Positions 17,143 to 25,818 are shown, counted from the stretch's first letter. The stretch: 64,000 bases of DNA from Bacteroidota bacterium (GCA_017303895.1 JAFLBF010000002.1:1-64000), one strand, 5' to 3'. The notes: a model not told the origin generated them from the letters alone. Translations and numbers: made by a program.

Positions 17143-17919
17143 CTAAAACCATTTTTTACCCCAGATCATTTTGAGGTACAATTGAACATAAAATTGTTGG
17201 TTCTTTTGATGTGCCATCATGGGCAGTTCCCAAGGGTACGCATCTACTACGGCTCCCGTTTCTATTGCTTTGATACGGTTGTAACGGTCGGCATATTCAA
17301 AGCTGAATGCTAATTTTGCATATAAGCCGGGATGTATCGTTGTTTTCTCTATCCCACGGAAAAAAGAGGCTTTTCCATATACATTGGATACCGTATCATT
17401 GTAGGTTCCTGGAACATAACGTTCGGTGGCAATGGTTGGTGTTTCCAATGCACCACGTTTGTAGATCACTTCCAGATACGTTGGTTTAGCAAAGGTAAGG
17501 TCGGCTCCCAGAAAATACGACATCCGGATCTCTACACTTTTTTTATCGCCCTTTTGATACAAGGTGTTTTGAAAACCAACACCCGGACGAAGGATCAGGA
17601 AAGAATTTAATTTTCCATATACAAATCCTTTGGCATTATCATATACCGGATTAACCGTTTTTACTTCTTTGGGATGTTTAAAATTTTGAGCTTCTATCTC
17701 CAGCATCCGTTTGCGTGTCCCGCTTACATGCTGTCCTCTGCGGTAGCTCAAGCCCAAGCCTCCATGTGTATGAATATAAACGCCAAAAGTACCTTCGTTG
17801 CGGTATAGCACATTGCGATCCTCCCCACGGTCGATTCTCGATTGATCGTCTTGCAGCTGAGCAGCTAAAGGAAGAGCTGTTACTAAAATGAATATAAAAG
17901 CAAGAATGTTTTTAGACAT
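17143..17919 (-). CDS. Probable outer-membrane beta-barrel protein
   Basis: The ATG at 17919 gives a clean signal peptide (MSKNILAFIFILVTALPLAA); a longer frame exists upstream but has no better start, and AAAGGTAATATA just before this ATG is a plausible ribosome site. The mature part (about 237 residues) is rich in Tyr/Phe/Arg with strand patterns such as GGLGLSYRRGQHVSG and NSFLILRPGVGFQNT and ends with Phe after KMIWGKKW, as in outer-membrane proteins. Homologues are common in Bacteroidota and usually unnamed. It sits 27 bases upstream of lipA on the same strand. Function unknown. Confidence 0.6.
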   Translation of the reverse strand: MSKNILAFIFILVTALPLAAQLQDDQSRIDRGEDRNVLYRNEGTFGVYIHTHGGLGLSYRRGQHVSGTRKRMLEIEAQNFKHPKEVKTVNPVYDNAKGFVYGKLNSFLILRPGVGFQNTLYQKGDKKSVEIRMSYFLGADLTFAKPTYLEVIYKRGALETPTIATERYVPGTYNDTVSNVYGKASFFRGIEKTTIHPGLYAKLAFSFEYADRYNRIKAIETGAVVDAYPWELPMMAHQKNQQFYVQLYLKMIWGKKWF

Positions 17920-17987
17920 TATATTACCTTTGTTGTAATTACAAATGTAACTATAAAAACGCAAAAATCATTAAATTGTTTTCTCAA

Positions 17988-18392
17988 ATGGCAACTTCAA
18001 AAATAACATACACAGGTAATTTACGCACCGAGGCTATTCATTTACAGTCGGGCACCACCATCATTACCGATGCTCCAACCGATAACAATGGCAAGGGAGA
18101 GGCTTTTTCTCCAACCGACCTCTTGGCAACCTCCCTGGGTTGTTGCATGCTTACCATTATGGGAATTGTGGCCGAAAGACATGCGATCGATATTGTAGGA
18201 ACCACCATCGATATTACCAAAATAATGGAATCAAATCCCAGAAGAGTAGGTGAGGTGATCGTTTCCTTTACTATGCCCAAGAATAATTATTCCGATAAAG
18301 AAAAAGAATTATTGGAGCATGCTGCACATACTTGTCCTGTTGCAAAAAGCTTAAGTGCAGAGCTAAAACAAACGATCGTTTTTAATTATTAA
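17988..18392 (+). CDS. OsmC/Ohr family peroxide-reductase protein
   Basis: OsmC-family proteins reduce organic peroxides with a pair of cysteines. The ATG at 17988 gives 134 residues. Both reactive positions are visible: GCCML (Cys52/Cys53), within SPTDLLATSLGCCM, and HTCPVAKSL (Cys116). It starts divergently from the barrel-protein gene. Its 3' end overlaps the convergent ytxJ-like gene by 11 bases. The reductant is unknown; the neighbouring bacillithiol-type protein is suggestive. Confidence 0.88.
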   Translation: MATSKITYTGNLRTEAIHLQSGTTIITDAPTDNNGKGEAFSPTDLLATSLGCCMLTIMGIVAERHAIDIVGTTIDITKIMESNPRRVGEVIVSFTMPKNNYSDKEKELLEHAAHTCPVAKSLSAELKQTIVFNY

Positions 18393-18729
18393 AAAGCTGT
18401 TCGATGTCGGATACAATGATATCGGAGTGGGAAGCAGTATAGATACATTTACCGTCTTTGATCACCAACACTTGCGGTGATTGGTGTTCCACCTGAAACT
18501 CATCCGCTATTTGGTTGGAAATGTTTCTATGATTCAACAGATCCAAATAATACGCAGGTAATTCTTGTTCTGAAAAGTTCCAGTTTCTTTCGAAACGTGA
18601 AAGTGCCATGTGGCTAATGGAACAGCGTGTGCTGTGCTTAAATAGAACAACTCCTTTGATGTTGGTATCAAAGGAGTTGCTTTTTATGGTCTCTAATTGG
18701 TTTTCGTTTTCGAGTTTCAGCCAATTCAT
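18382..18729 (-). CDS. ytxJ: YtxJ-like bacillithiol-system redox protein
   Basis: The thioredoxin-like fold of 115 residues carries a single active-site cysteine in the motif FKHSTRCSISHMAL (Cys36), where thioredoxin would have CxxC. This motif is characteristic of YtxJ, a monothiol bacilliredoxin-type protein of bacillithiol-using bacteria, including many Bacteroidota. The ATG at 18729 is used rather than a TTG nine bases upstream. It immediately follows a 43-residue lipoprotein gene and overlaps the convergent OsmC gene by 11 bases. Confidence 0.8.
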   Translation of the reverse strand: MNWLKLENENQLETIKSNSFDTNIKGVVLFKHSTRCSISHMALSRFERNWNFSEQELPAYYLDLLNHRNISNQIADEFQVEHQSPQVLVIKDGKCIYTASHSDIIVSDIEQLFNN

Positions 18730-18738
18730 AGAATACAA

Positions 18739-18870
18739 TTAAATAGATTTTGCCTTGCTAACAGGAGCATCTGCTTTTGAATAAGCAGCACAACCACCAT
18801 GTGATTTACAAGATGAAAGAAATAATACAGTTACAGTAATGATAGTGGTGATTGTTGCGATCTTTTTCAT
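18739..18870 (-). CDS. 43-residue lipoprotein with CKSHGGCAAY motif
   Basis: The frame encodes 43 residues: a hydrophobic signal beginning MKKIATITTI, a lipobox LSSC (Cys21), and the short mature part CKSHGGCAAYSKADAP. It is a paralogue of the next upstream gene (18900-19052), sharing C-[KR]-S-H-x-x-C-A-A-Y at the same positions. It ends nine bases before the ytxJ start. A second cysteine and a histidine six or fewer residues from the lipid anchor hint at thiol or metal chemistry, but the function is unknown. Confidence 0.65.
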   Translation of the reverse strand: MKKIATITTIITVTVLFLSSCKSHGGCAAYSKADAPVSKAKSI

Positions 18871-18899
18871 CCGGTAAATGAGGGCTTTAAATATGAATA

Positions 18900-19052
18900 T
18901 TAGATTGATTTTTCAGTTTTGTCAGTGAAAGATTTTCCGCTCTCAATTTTGTTGATCTTTCCGTATGCAGCACAACGTTCGTGGCTACGGCAAGAGGTTA
19001 ATAATGAACCTACAAAAACAACTGATAATGTAAAAAGTGCAATTTTTTTCAT
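18900..19052 (-). CDS. 50-residue lipoprotein with CRSHERCAAY motif
   Basis: Fifty residues: signal MKKIALFTLSVVFVGSLLTS, lipid-modified Cys21, then RSHERCAAYGKINKIES and a charged tail. Cys21, His24, Cys27 and Tyr30 coincide with those of the neighbouring 43-residue lipoprotein, showing a tandem duplication. The two genes are 29 bases apart and lie upstream of ytxJ on the same strand. Conservation between the copies, with differing tails, supports both being real genes. Confidence 0.65.
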   Translation of the reverse strand: MKKIALFTLSVVFVGSLLTSCRSHERCAAYGKINKIESGKSFTDKTEKSI

Positions 19053-19177
19053 GTCTTTCTTATAAAAAGGTTAGAGCAATCTTTTATTAGACTCACAAAA
19101 TTACAATTATTCCTGATTTATGCAAGTTGCTAGATAAATATTTTTTGCACAAAGCCTAAAAATTGCACTTTTGGGGC

Positions 19178-19185
19178 TACTTTTG
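19178..19185 (+). promoter_or_regulatory. Possible -7 element for ung
   Basis: TACTTTTG matches TAnnTTTG and lies 19 bases before the ung ATG. No -33 TTTG at 19-21 bases upstream was found, so support is partial. Confidence 0.35.
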
Positions 19186-19204
19186 TCAAAAAAACGGGAA
19201 TAAA

Positions 19205-19879
19205 ATGGCTGATGTAGAGATCGAGAAAAGCTGGAAAGAAGTGCTGAAAGAGCAGTTTGAAGCTCCTTATTTTCAAACACTGAAAGATTTTTTGGTGTCG
19301 GAGAAAAAACAATTTGTCATTTATCCTCCCGGGAAACAGATCTTTTCAGCCTTCGATCATACGCCTTTTGATAAGGTAAAAGTGGTGATCATTGGCCAGG
19401 ATCCCTATCACGGACCGGGACAAGCCAATGGTTTATGTTTTTCGGTCAGTCCGGGCATTGCCAAACCTCCTTCACTCAATAATATTTTTAAAGAACTGAA
19501 TACCGATCTGGGAATTCCCATTGCACAAACAGGTAATCTGGAAGCCTGGGCCGGTCAGGGTGTTTTATTACTCAATGCTACATTGACCGTAAGAGCCAAT
19601 ACACCCGGTTCGCATCAAAAAAAGGGATGGGAAACATTTACCGATGCAGTGATTAAAGCCGTTTCCGACCGTAAAAAAGGGGTCGTGTTTTTGTTATGGG
19701 GCAATTTTGCACAAACAAAAGAGGCCTTGATCGATGCCAATAAACATTTTGTGCTGAAAGCGGCACACCCTTCTCCTTTGGCCAGGGGCGCATTTTTTGG
19801 CTGTAAACATTTTTCAAAGACTAACCGCATTCTTGAAACGCAAGGTATTATGCCTGTCGACTGGAGAGTAGAAAAATAG
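19205..19879 (+). CDS. ung: Uracil-DNA glycosylase
   Basis: Ung removes uracil from DNA at the start of base-excision repair. With the ATG at 19205 the protein has 224 residues, the family's usual size; a longer upstream frame lacks homologous sequence. The catalytic water-activating loop GQDPYHGPGQANGLCFSV (Asp66, His69) and the DNA-intercalating loop HPSPLARG (His188) are intact, marking family 1 enzymes. Confidence 0.96.
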   Translation: MADVEIEKSWKEVLKEQFEAPYFQTLKDFLVSEKKQFVIYPPGKQIFSAFDHTPFDKVKVVIIGQDPYHGPGQANGLCFSVSPGIAKPPSLNNIFKELNTDLGIPIAQTGNLEAWAGQGVLLLNATLTVRANTPGSHQKKGWETFTDAVIKAVSDRKKGVVFLLWGNFAQTKEALIDANKHFVLKAAHPSPLARGAFFGCKHFSKTNRILETQGIMPVDWRVEK

Positions 19880-19882
19880 AAA

Positions 19883-19911
19883 AGCCCGCAGTTCAGAAGA
19901 ACATACGGGCT
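19883..19911 (-). terminator. Intrinsic terminator of the T9SS hydrolase gene
   Basis: AGCCCG and CGGGCT form a six-base-pair stem; read on the minus strand it is followed by a T-rich stretch (TTTTCTATTTTTC). It lies just past the hydrolase stop codon at 19935. The plus-strand side lacks a T run, so ung is less clearly terminated here. Confidence 0.6.
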
Positions 19912-19934
19912 AATCGTCCCCAACAAAAAATCGT

Positions 19935-21302
19935 TTATTGAATGGTCAGTTTTTGAACCTTCACTCCATTGTTGTTTGATCCTCTTACAAAATAGATCCC
20001 TTGCTCATAAGTAGAAACATCGATAGATGCTTTTGTTTCAGCTTTGTTGATCTGTTTTTGAAATACAACTTGTCCCAACATGTTTACCAATTCGATGGTA
20101 GTCGTTTCTGAATAATGAAAAAATTCTACTGTTACTAATTCCGAAGCAGGGTTCGGATAAGCATTGAAATACTCGTTCTGAAAAGCCTCCCCGATAGAAG
20201 TAAGCGTCAACGAGATGGTGTTTGACTGGTATGGACACGTATTGTAATACATGGTTGTTACATAATAGTTTCCTGATTGAGTAGGAGTGTACGTTTGTGC
20301 ATTTGCTCCCGGGATAGGATTTCCGTTCATATACCATTGGTAAGATGGTGCAGTGGTTGACTGCAGTTGAGGTCCTACCTGAGTAATAACCGGATTGCTG
20401 ATGTTGCAGCTTTGCTCACCGGTAACGCGGGGTGATGAATTCAGTGAATCATTGAATATATTCCATGCGTTACAATTGTCTTTTAAGTAGTACTCGAACC
20501 ATAATTTAGTAAAATCAGAAGTCACATCTTTTTGTTCGGCTCCCGAAATGGCCGGTTGAGGTGAGCAGGTTGATTGTCCAAAAGAGCAGTTTACATTGAA
20601 GTTCGCAAATTCACAGTGTGCAGCGCCCGTAATACTTAAGTAGGTTTTGCAGGCAGATGCCAATGAATCGTACATTTTTATCTGATGGTCAGCCGGTGGT
20701 GCAACACAGTCATTAGCCCCTGCTATCACTAGGCTAGGGATAGAGATGAATTGCGCAGCAGTAATGGAAGACGGATTTGTATTGGCCGCTGCCAGCGTTA
20801 CCATTGTTGTTACATTGGTATTATTCTTTGCAGCTAAGAATGAACTTCCTCCACCCATGGAGTGTCCCATCAAGGCTGATTTATTATTTACATGGTTAAA
20901 AAACGGAGAGGCAGCATTGCTATTCTCATTTTGTAATTTAGTGATCAGGAATGCAAGGTCTTTTCCAAAAGCATCATGATCCGGAGCAGGGATCAAGCTT
21001 CCTTCAGTTCTAGGGAAAGCCATAATATATCCTTGAGGAACCAGGTCTTCCCAAATATTTTGATAGGCATCCCAGGCCATTGCAAATCCGTGTCCGAATA
21101 CGATCACAGGAAAGGCACCTGTTTCAACCGCAACATTATTTCCTGCTGTTGCAGCCGGATAATAGATCTCGGTTTGTATATTTCTGTTGCCTCTTGCCGG
21201 ATCCTGATAGGTGATCTGACGATGACCGATCTGATAAGGTTGGGCTGTTGCTGTTACCACCGAAATGATCAGTAGAAGAAATAAAGAAAGAGCTTTTCTC
21301 AT
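19935..21302 (-). CDS. T9SS-exported alpha/beta hydrolase, cutinase/polyesterase-like
   Basis: The 455 residues comprise a signal peptide (to about residue 20), an alpha/beta-hydrolase domain (22-280), an Ig-like segment (315-355, [20 protein letters not shown]) and a T9SS type A sorting domain ([12 protein letters not shown]). The catalytic triad is visible: Ser148 in GHSMGGGSS, Asp198 in GANDCVAP and His229 in GAAHCEF. The GHSMGGG elbow and the late Asp-His arrangement resemble cutinases and PET hydrolases; Cys199 and Cys230, next to the catalytic Asp and His, could form a disulfide. It may equally be an esterase or a platelet-activating-factor-acetylhydrolase relative. It has its own promoter and terminator. 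Confidence 0.72.
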   Translation of the reverse strand: MRKALSLFLLLIISVVTATAQPYQIGHRQITYQDPARGNRNIQTEIYYPAATAGNNVAVETGAFPVIVFGHGFAMAWDAYQNIWEDLVPQGYIMAFPRTEGSLIPAPDHDAFGKDLAFLITKLQNENSNAASPFFNHVNNKSALMGHSMGGGSSFLAAKNNTNVTTMVTLAAANTNPSSITAAQFISIPSLVIAGANDCVAPPADHQIKMYDSLASACKTYLSITGAAHCEFANFNVNCSFGQSTCSPQPAISGAEQKDVTSDFTKLWFEYYLKDNCNAWNIFNDSLNSSPRVTGEQSCNISNPVITQVGPQLQSTTAPSYQWYMNGNPIPGANAQTYTPTQSGNYYVTTMYYNTCPYQSNTISLTLTSIGEAFQNEYFNAYPNPASELVTVEFFHYSETTTIELVNMLGQVVFQKQINKAETKASIDVSTYEQGIYFVRGSNNNGVKVQKLTIQ

Positions 21303-21324
21303 GATGATTGATTTTTGATTTTGA

Positions 21325-21355
21325 CAAATGTAGAGCCGGAAAAAACAGATTACAA
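21325..21355 (-). promoter_or_regulatory. Promoter of the T9SS hydrolase gene
   Basis: Read on the minus strand, TTG (21353-21355), 20 bases, then TACATTTG (21325-21332). This matches the Bacteroidota -33/-7 pattern, and the -7 box lies 22 bases before the start codon. Confidence 0.55.
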
Positions 21356-21601
21356 TGATCGTTTACCGATCTTTCATCAGACACTTTTTTTGAGAAATAA
21401 ACTATGTTCTCTACCAGTAAATGCAAGTTTATAGCCTGTTTTTTATTCTGAAACAGCCATGAATATCAGAATGTTTATTTCTTGTTGAAGAAATGATCTG
21501 TTAAAAGCATTTAAGAACATCTTATTTATGTGAAAGAATGAAATTATTTATTTATTTTAGGGCACTCTAAACTACTATAATCTATTTATAAAACTACTAC
21601 G
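21356..21601. other. AT-rich spacer between divergent genes
   Basis: About 245 bases without a credible reading frame or structured RNA. It should hold the promoter of the 21602 gene, but no TAnnTTTG element stands out near that start. A nine-base direct repeat AAACTACTA occurs at 21569 and 21591, just before the start codon. Confidence 0.4.
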
Positions 21602-23107
21602 ATGTTAAGCATACAAAAAGTTATATTATTGCTTGATGACTTTCATTTCAATGAATTTAAAAATCATTTGAAAGAAAGTAATGCAGAATTGCCTTACAAA
21701 TTAGTTACTCAGATCAGAAAAGATGAATGGGCGCAGTTGGAGTCCGATGATCTTTGTAAAGCTGTATATGGAACAAAAGACGAAAAGAGTAAAAAAAAAT
21801 TCTTTCAGTTGGTTCACTACACGTTCCGTTTAACATCTTACCTAAGTCGTAACTATCCTTCTTACCTGACACATAATATTTCTGCGATTGAAAAATTCAT
21901 TAATAAAGGAGAGCTTCAGAAAGCGAACGATGTTGCCGAAATATTGCTGGATATTGCCGATAAGATAGAAGATTTTACCACCTTAAATGCTGTTCTGAAA
22001 TATTATGCACAGCAAGCACAAATTACCGAGAATAAAAATGCCTCTATCAAATACCATCAGCGTATCAACGAGGTGTTGAAAAGCGAACACATCATCAATC
22101 AGATGTATCTGTATATGCGCGAAAACCTTAATTTCAAAGGAAAGAGTGTGCTTTCGGATGCAGAAATGCAAGAACATTTGAAGTTTTACGATCTGTATCG
22201 CAATAGCAAAACATTAAGTATTCAGTTCATGAGCCGTTTTGCTTACTGTCAAACTTTGAACTATTTGAATGATGCCCGTTTTTATAACGATGAGATCCTT
22301 GATGAGTTGAATCGCTTAACAGATGATCTGGAAAAGAATGGTTTCGTTGTCTTCTCTTTTTCTGATGATATTCAGTTGAATGTTGATTACCTGAAATTGA
22401 AACATCTGATTTATAAGATGAATAAGGATGATCTTCAAAAAGAAGCTACCAACCTCATCAAAAAACGTGAGCCGTTGCGTTTCTGGAAAAATTACCTGAA
22501 CACACCGGAGATCATCTACTTGAGTATTCAAGCCAGTTATTATCTAACGCATTACAATCAAGGGTATAAAAAGGATTATTACGAGCATTTGCCAAAAGAG
22601 ATCAAGCAGCAGATCGAATTCTATAAAAAGAAATGTGAGGAAATTCTTGAAAAGCCAATTTGGAATGAAGGGCTTTATGTTCGATACATCAATCTGAATA
22701 GCATCTATTGCGGCTTTTTAGTTTTAGGTCCGCGTGAAGACGTAAAAAAATCAGTTGAAAAGCTAGAATTACTATTGGTTAATTTTCAGCAGATCGCTTT
22801 TCAACGTTTGTATGATGCCTTGTTTGCCATCCTGATCCTTGGTTATTTCTTTTTGGAAGACCACGAGAATGTTCAGGAGTGCTATAAACGTTATGAGAAA
22901 TTGACAGCTACTACCAGTAAGAATACCGAGAACGACCTTACGATCAAGTCGATCTATTATGCTTCTCAATGGTTAAATAATGGTCGAAAGCAATATGTGG
23001 AGAAGTTCCAGGGCGTATTGGACAAAGTGCGTGAAAATGATAAATTGCAGCACTTACAAGCTTCTTTGGAAGATATGGCATCTTACCTTCAGCTTCCGAT
23101 CAAATAA
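21602..23107 (+). CDS. Helical protein of unknown function, 501 residues
   Basis: I do not recognise this family by name. There is no signal peptide or membrane segment, so it is probably cytoplasmic. Almost the whole protein reads as amphipathic helices in antiparallel pairs, as in TPR or solenoid proteins (for example LQKANDVAEILLDIADKIED and YFFLEDHENVQECYKRYEKL), with a high Lys/Glu/Leu/Tyr content. It begins VILLLDDFHFNEFKNHLKES, which may be a small helical cap domain. It is followed 75 bases later by yidC, but a promoter lies between them. A scaffold or regulatory role is a guess only. Confidence 0.6.
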   Translation: MLSIQKVILLLDDFHFNEFKNHLKESNAELPYKLVTQIRKDEWAQLESDDLCKAVYGTKDEKSKKKFFQLVHYTFRLTSYLSRNYPSYLTHNISAIEKFINKGELQKANDVAEILLDIADKIEDFTTLNAVLKYYAQQAQITENKNASIKYHQRINEVLKSEHIINQMYLYMRENLNFKGKSVLSDAEMQEHLKFYDLYRNSKTLSIQFMSRFAYCQTLNYLNDARFYNDEILDELNRLTDDLEKNGFVVFSFSDDIQLNVDYLKLKHLIYKMNKDDLQKEATNLIKKREPLRFWKNYLNTPEIIYLSIQASYYLTHYNQGYKKDYYEHLPKEIKQQIEFYKKKCEEILEKPIWNEGLYVRYINLNSIYCGFLVLGPREDVKKSVEKLELLLVNFQQIAFQRLYDALFAILILGYFFLEDHENVQECYKRYEKLTATTSKNTENDLTIKSIYYASQWLNNGRKQYVEKFQGVLDKVRENDKLQHLQASLEDMASYLQLPIK

Positions 23108-23152
23108 TTCTTTTTGTTCTGCCTTTTTAGGTTCAAAGAACCTAATTATTAC

Positions 23153-23160
23153 TATCTTTG
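23153..23160 (+). promoter_or_regulatory. Possible -7 element for yidC
   Basis: TATCTTTG, an exact TAnnTTTG match, lies 22 bases before the yidC ATG at 23183. A small inverted repeat GGTTCnnnGAACC just upstream overlaps where the -33 region should be. Confidence 0.45.
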
Positions 23161-23182
23161 CGCCCTAAATTTTAGTGTCAAA

Positions 23183-25072
23183 ATGGATAGAAATTCGATC
23201 ATTGGTCTCTTATTAATTGGCGGGATCCTAATCGGTTGGTTGGTAATGTCGCAACCAACAAAAGAAGAATTAGCTCAAAAGCAGCATTTAACCGATTCAA
23301 TTGCTCAGTACGAAGAAGCTCAGAAAGTAAAAAACGAGGCAGTTGCTGCTACAGCAGTTAGTCCTGTTGCAAAAGCTGCTCAAGCGCTTGCCATTCCCGA
23401 TAGCTTAATGAATTCCGATTCTGTAAAATTATTGTTGAAACAACAAGTGTATGGCGATTTTGCAGCAGCAGCAATGGGTGAAAATAAAACCATTGTATTG
23501 GAGAATGATGTTTTCAAATTGAATATTCATTCAAAAGGAGGTAGAGTAGGTTCAGTGGAATTGAAGAATTATAAAACATTTGATGGAAAACCATTGATCC
23601 TGTTTCATGCGGATTCTTCTACTCAAAATATTTCTTTCACAGCCAACGCTAAAAAGATCAATACCGATTCATTGTTTTTTGAAACAGAGGAAAAAGGTTT
23701 TACTGTTAATGGAGACGCTTCAAAGTCGCTTTCTTTAAAGCTGTATGCGGGCGACCGTTCCAAATACATTGAATATGTTTATACCTTAAAAGGAAATGAC
23801 TACATGCTGGGTTATACCGTGAATGTGGTAGGTTTACAAAATGTGATCGCATCTTCCAATAAATCACTGGATCTGAACTGGGGAATGAAAACTCCGAAAC
23901 AGGAAAAGCATAGTGAGACACAGCAAACTACTTCTACGGTATATTATATGAATGCAGAAGAAGATGTGGATAAGATCTCTGAAGCATCTGATGAAAAAGT
24001 GGTGATGCCCGGTAAAACAAAATGGATCGGATTTAAACAACAGTTCTTCACTTCTGTATTGATCGCTGAAAAAGAGTTTGCTGCATTGGCTGAGGTGGAA
24101 AGTAAAAAAGTAAACAGTCCGAATTATATTAAAGAATATTCAGCCGCTATTGATATTCCATACAATCATGGTGCAAACGAAGCTTTTGCCATGAAATTCT
24201 ATTTCGGCCCAAATCACTATCAGACACTAAAAGAATATGATCTTAGTTTAGAGAAACAGATCAATCTAGGCTGGAAGATCTTTGGTTGGATCAACCGCTT
24301 TTTAGTGATCCCGATCTTTAATGCTTTGGATAATTTGAACCTGAATTATGGTATCATCATTTTGATCCTAACCATCATCATTAAAGTATTGTTATTGCCG
24401 ATTGCATATAAAACGGTTCTTTCTTCCGCTAAGATGCGTGTGTTGAAGCCGGAGATCGATGAGTTGAATGAAAAATACAAGGATGGCGATCCTATGCAAA
24501 AGCAACAAGCTACCATGGCTTTGTATAAAGAAGCAGGAGTAAATCCGATGGCAGGTTGTATTCCGGTATTATTGCAAATGCCGATCCTGATCGCATTGTT
24601 CAATTTCTTCCCTGCATCTATCGAAATGCGTCAGCAAGGTTTCCTTTGGGCACACGATCTTTCAACATACGATTCAGTGTATGATTTCGGATTCAATATC
24701 CCTTGGTATGGCGATCACGTGAGTTTGTTTGCCTTATTGATGACTGCTTCTACATTGTTGTATACTTGGAGTAACAGTCAGTTAATGGGTAATACCAACC
24801 AAATGCCGGGCATGAAGTGGATGATGTATTTGATGCCGATCTTGTTCTTAGGATTCTTGAATAACTATTCAGCAGCTTTGAGCTGGTATTACTTCTTAGC
24901 GAACATGTTCACATTCGGTCAAACATGGGTGATGCAAAAGTTTGTGATCGATCACGATGCTTTGCATAAAAAGATCCAGGAGAATAAGTTAAAGCCGAAG
25001 AAGGTCTCTAAGTTCCAACAAAAGTTGGAAGAGATGGCGAAGCAACAACAACAAGCGAAAAAGAAGAAATAA
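23183..25072 (+). CDS. yidC: Membrane protein insertase YidC
   Basis: YidC inserts and folds inner-membrane proteins alone or with Sec. The ATG at 23183 gives 629 residues and the expected N-terminal anchor (NSIIGLLLIGGILIGWLVM); the longer frame upstream runs through the promoter. A large periplasmic beta domain (about 70-340) is followed by the Oxa1-type core with five membrane segments, including NLNYGIIILILTIIIKVLLL (with its basic residue in the groove), GCIPVLLQMPILIALFNFFP and FLGFLNNYSAALSWYYFLAN. The C-terminal tail is rich in Lys and Gln, as in ribosome-binding tails. Confidence 0.95.
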   Translation: MDRNSIIGLLLIGGILIGWLVMSQPTKEELAQKQHLTDSIAQYEEAQKVKNEAVAATAVSPVAKAAQALAIPDSLMNSDSVKLLLKQQVYGDFAAAAMGENKTIVLENDVFKLNIHSKGGRVGSVELKNYKTFDGKPLILFHADSSTQNISFTANAKKINTDSLFFETEEKGFTVNGDASKSLSLKLYAGDRSKYIEYVYTLKGNDYMLGYTVNVVGLQNVIASSNKSLDLNWGMKTPKQEKHSETQQTTSTVYYMNAEEDVDKISEASDEKVVMPGKTKWIGFKQQFFTSVLIAEKEFAALAEVESKKVNSPNYIKEYSAAIDIPYNHGANEAFAMKFYFGPNHYQTLKEYDLSLEKQINLGWKIFGWINRFLVIPIFNALDNLNLNYGIIILILTIIIKVLLLPIAYKTVLSSAKMRVLKPEIDELNEKYKDGDPMQKQQATMALYKEAGVNPMAGCIPVLLQMPILIALFNFFPASIEMRQQGFLWAHDLSTYDSVYDFGFNIPWYGDHVSLFALLMTASTLLYTWSNSQLMGNTNQMPGMKWMMYLMPILFLGFLNNYSAALSWYYFLANMFTFGQTWVMQKFVIDHDALHKKIQENKLKPKKVSKFQQKLEEMAKQQQQAKKKK

Positions 25073-25090
25073 TAATTGAATGAATAAATA

Positions 25091-25118
25091 AAAAGGGCTG
25101 ATGATTCAGCCCTTTTTT
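25091..25118 (+). terminator. Intrinsic terminator of yidC
   Basis: GGGCTGA/TCAGCCC stem with a four-base loop, flanked by AAAA and TTTTTT, 18 bases after the yidC stop. Confidence 0.85.
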
Positions 25119-25144
25119 GTTGGAAATTGATTAGGTATGATCGG

Positions 25145-25756
25145 TTAATTTTCTATCGTGTACTTTATTCCCCATGATGCAGCATATTGCTCCAAACTTT
25201 CCAGTCCGATTTTTTTTCGTCTATCATTAACGTTCATTTCATCTTTTATTGGTGCAATATAATATTTACCGGTTTTTTGATCTGTTTTTACTTGTGTGCC
25301 GTAAAGTTGTTTTCCTGTGGTCGCCAATGAAACTCGATCTTCTAAAAGAACCCATGATCTGCCTGATAGTTTGCCTTCAATAACTGCTCTTCTGGCCATA
25401 GGTAAATATTTTCGTTGCACAGATATATGTGAGTGCTGTAACACCAATAGAATAGTTTCTGAACCGTATTCCCCTATTGTCTCAGGATCAGGCCAACCAT
25501 AGATGTTTAATAGATTTTCAATTTTATGGAGATTTAGTGCATCATCTTTGGCTTGAGTTAATTTACCTACCGAAGATGTATCAGCTCGGTGTTCCTGATC
25601 ATATCTTCTGATACTATTCAGTTCTTTAACTAAAGAATCATTAAGTGTTTTTCTTTTGGTGGCAACGGATTCATGTTTTGCATTGTTGCAGGATATGAAT
25701 AGAAGTATCAAGCAAGTCCAAGATAATATATTATTGCTGGTCAAAATTTTTCCCAT
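25145..25756 (-). CDS. DUF6624 lipoprotein
   Basis: The 203-residue product has a lipobox-like LFISC (Cys23) after a hydrophobic stretch. The mature part contains the pattern GWPDPETIGEYGSETILLVL, QHSHISVQRKYLPMARRAV and LLEDRVSLATTGKQLYGTQV, which I recognise as DUF6624, a family frequent in Bacteroidota with no assigned activity. It lies downstream of gldJ on the same strand, but a strong terminator separates them, so it must have its own promoter in a very short interval or depend on read-through. Confidence 0.7.
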   Translation of the reverse strand: MGKILTSNNILSWTCLILLFISCNNAKHESVATKRKTLNDSLVKELNSIRRYDQEHRADTSSVGKLTQAKDDALNLHKIENLLNIYGWPDPETIGEYGSETILLVLQHSHISVQRKYLPMARRAVIEGKLSGRSWVLLEDRVSLATTGKQLYGTQVKTDQKTGKYYIAPIKDEMNVNDRRKKIGLESLEQYAASWGIKYTIEN

Positions 25757-25784
25757 CCCTTTGAAAATTTGGACTTCATTTCAC

Positions 25785-25818
25785 AAAAAAAGCGAGAGGT
25801 TTTCCTCTCGCTTTTTTA
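25785..25818 (-). terminator. Intrinsic terminator of gldJ
   Basis: GCGAGAGG/CCTCTCGC stem with a four-base loop, bordered by A and T runs so it can work in both directions. It lies 18 bases past the gldJ stop on the minus strand. Confidence 0.85.

Noticed and set aside
21569-21599. Direct repeat AAACTACTA as an attachment site or operator
   Set aside because: Nine bases of low-complexity AT-rich sequence, only two copies, with no integrase or mobile gene nearby.
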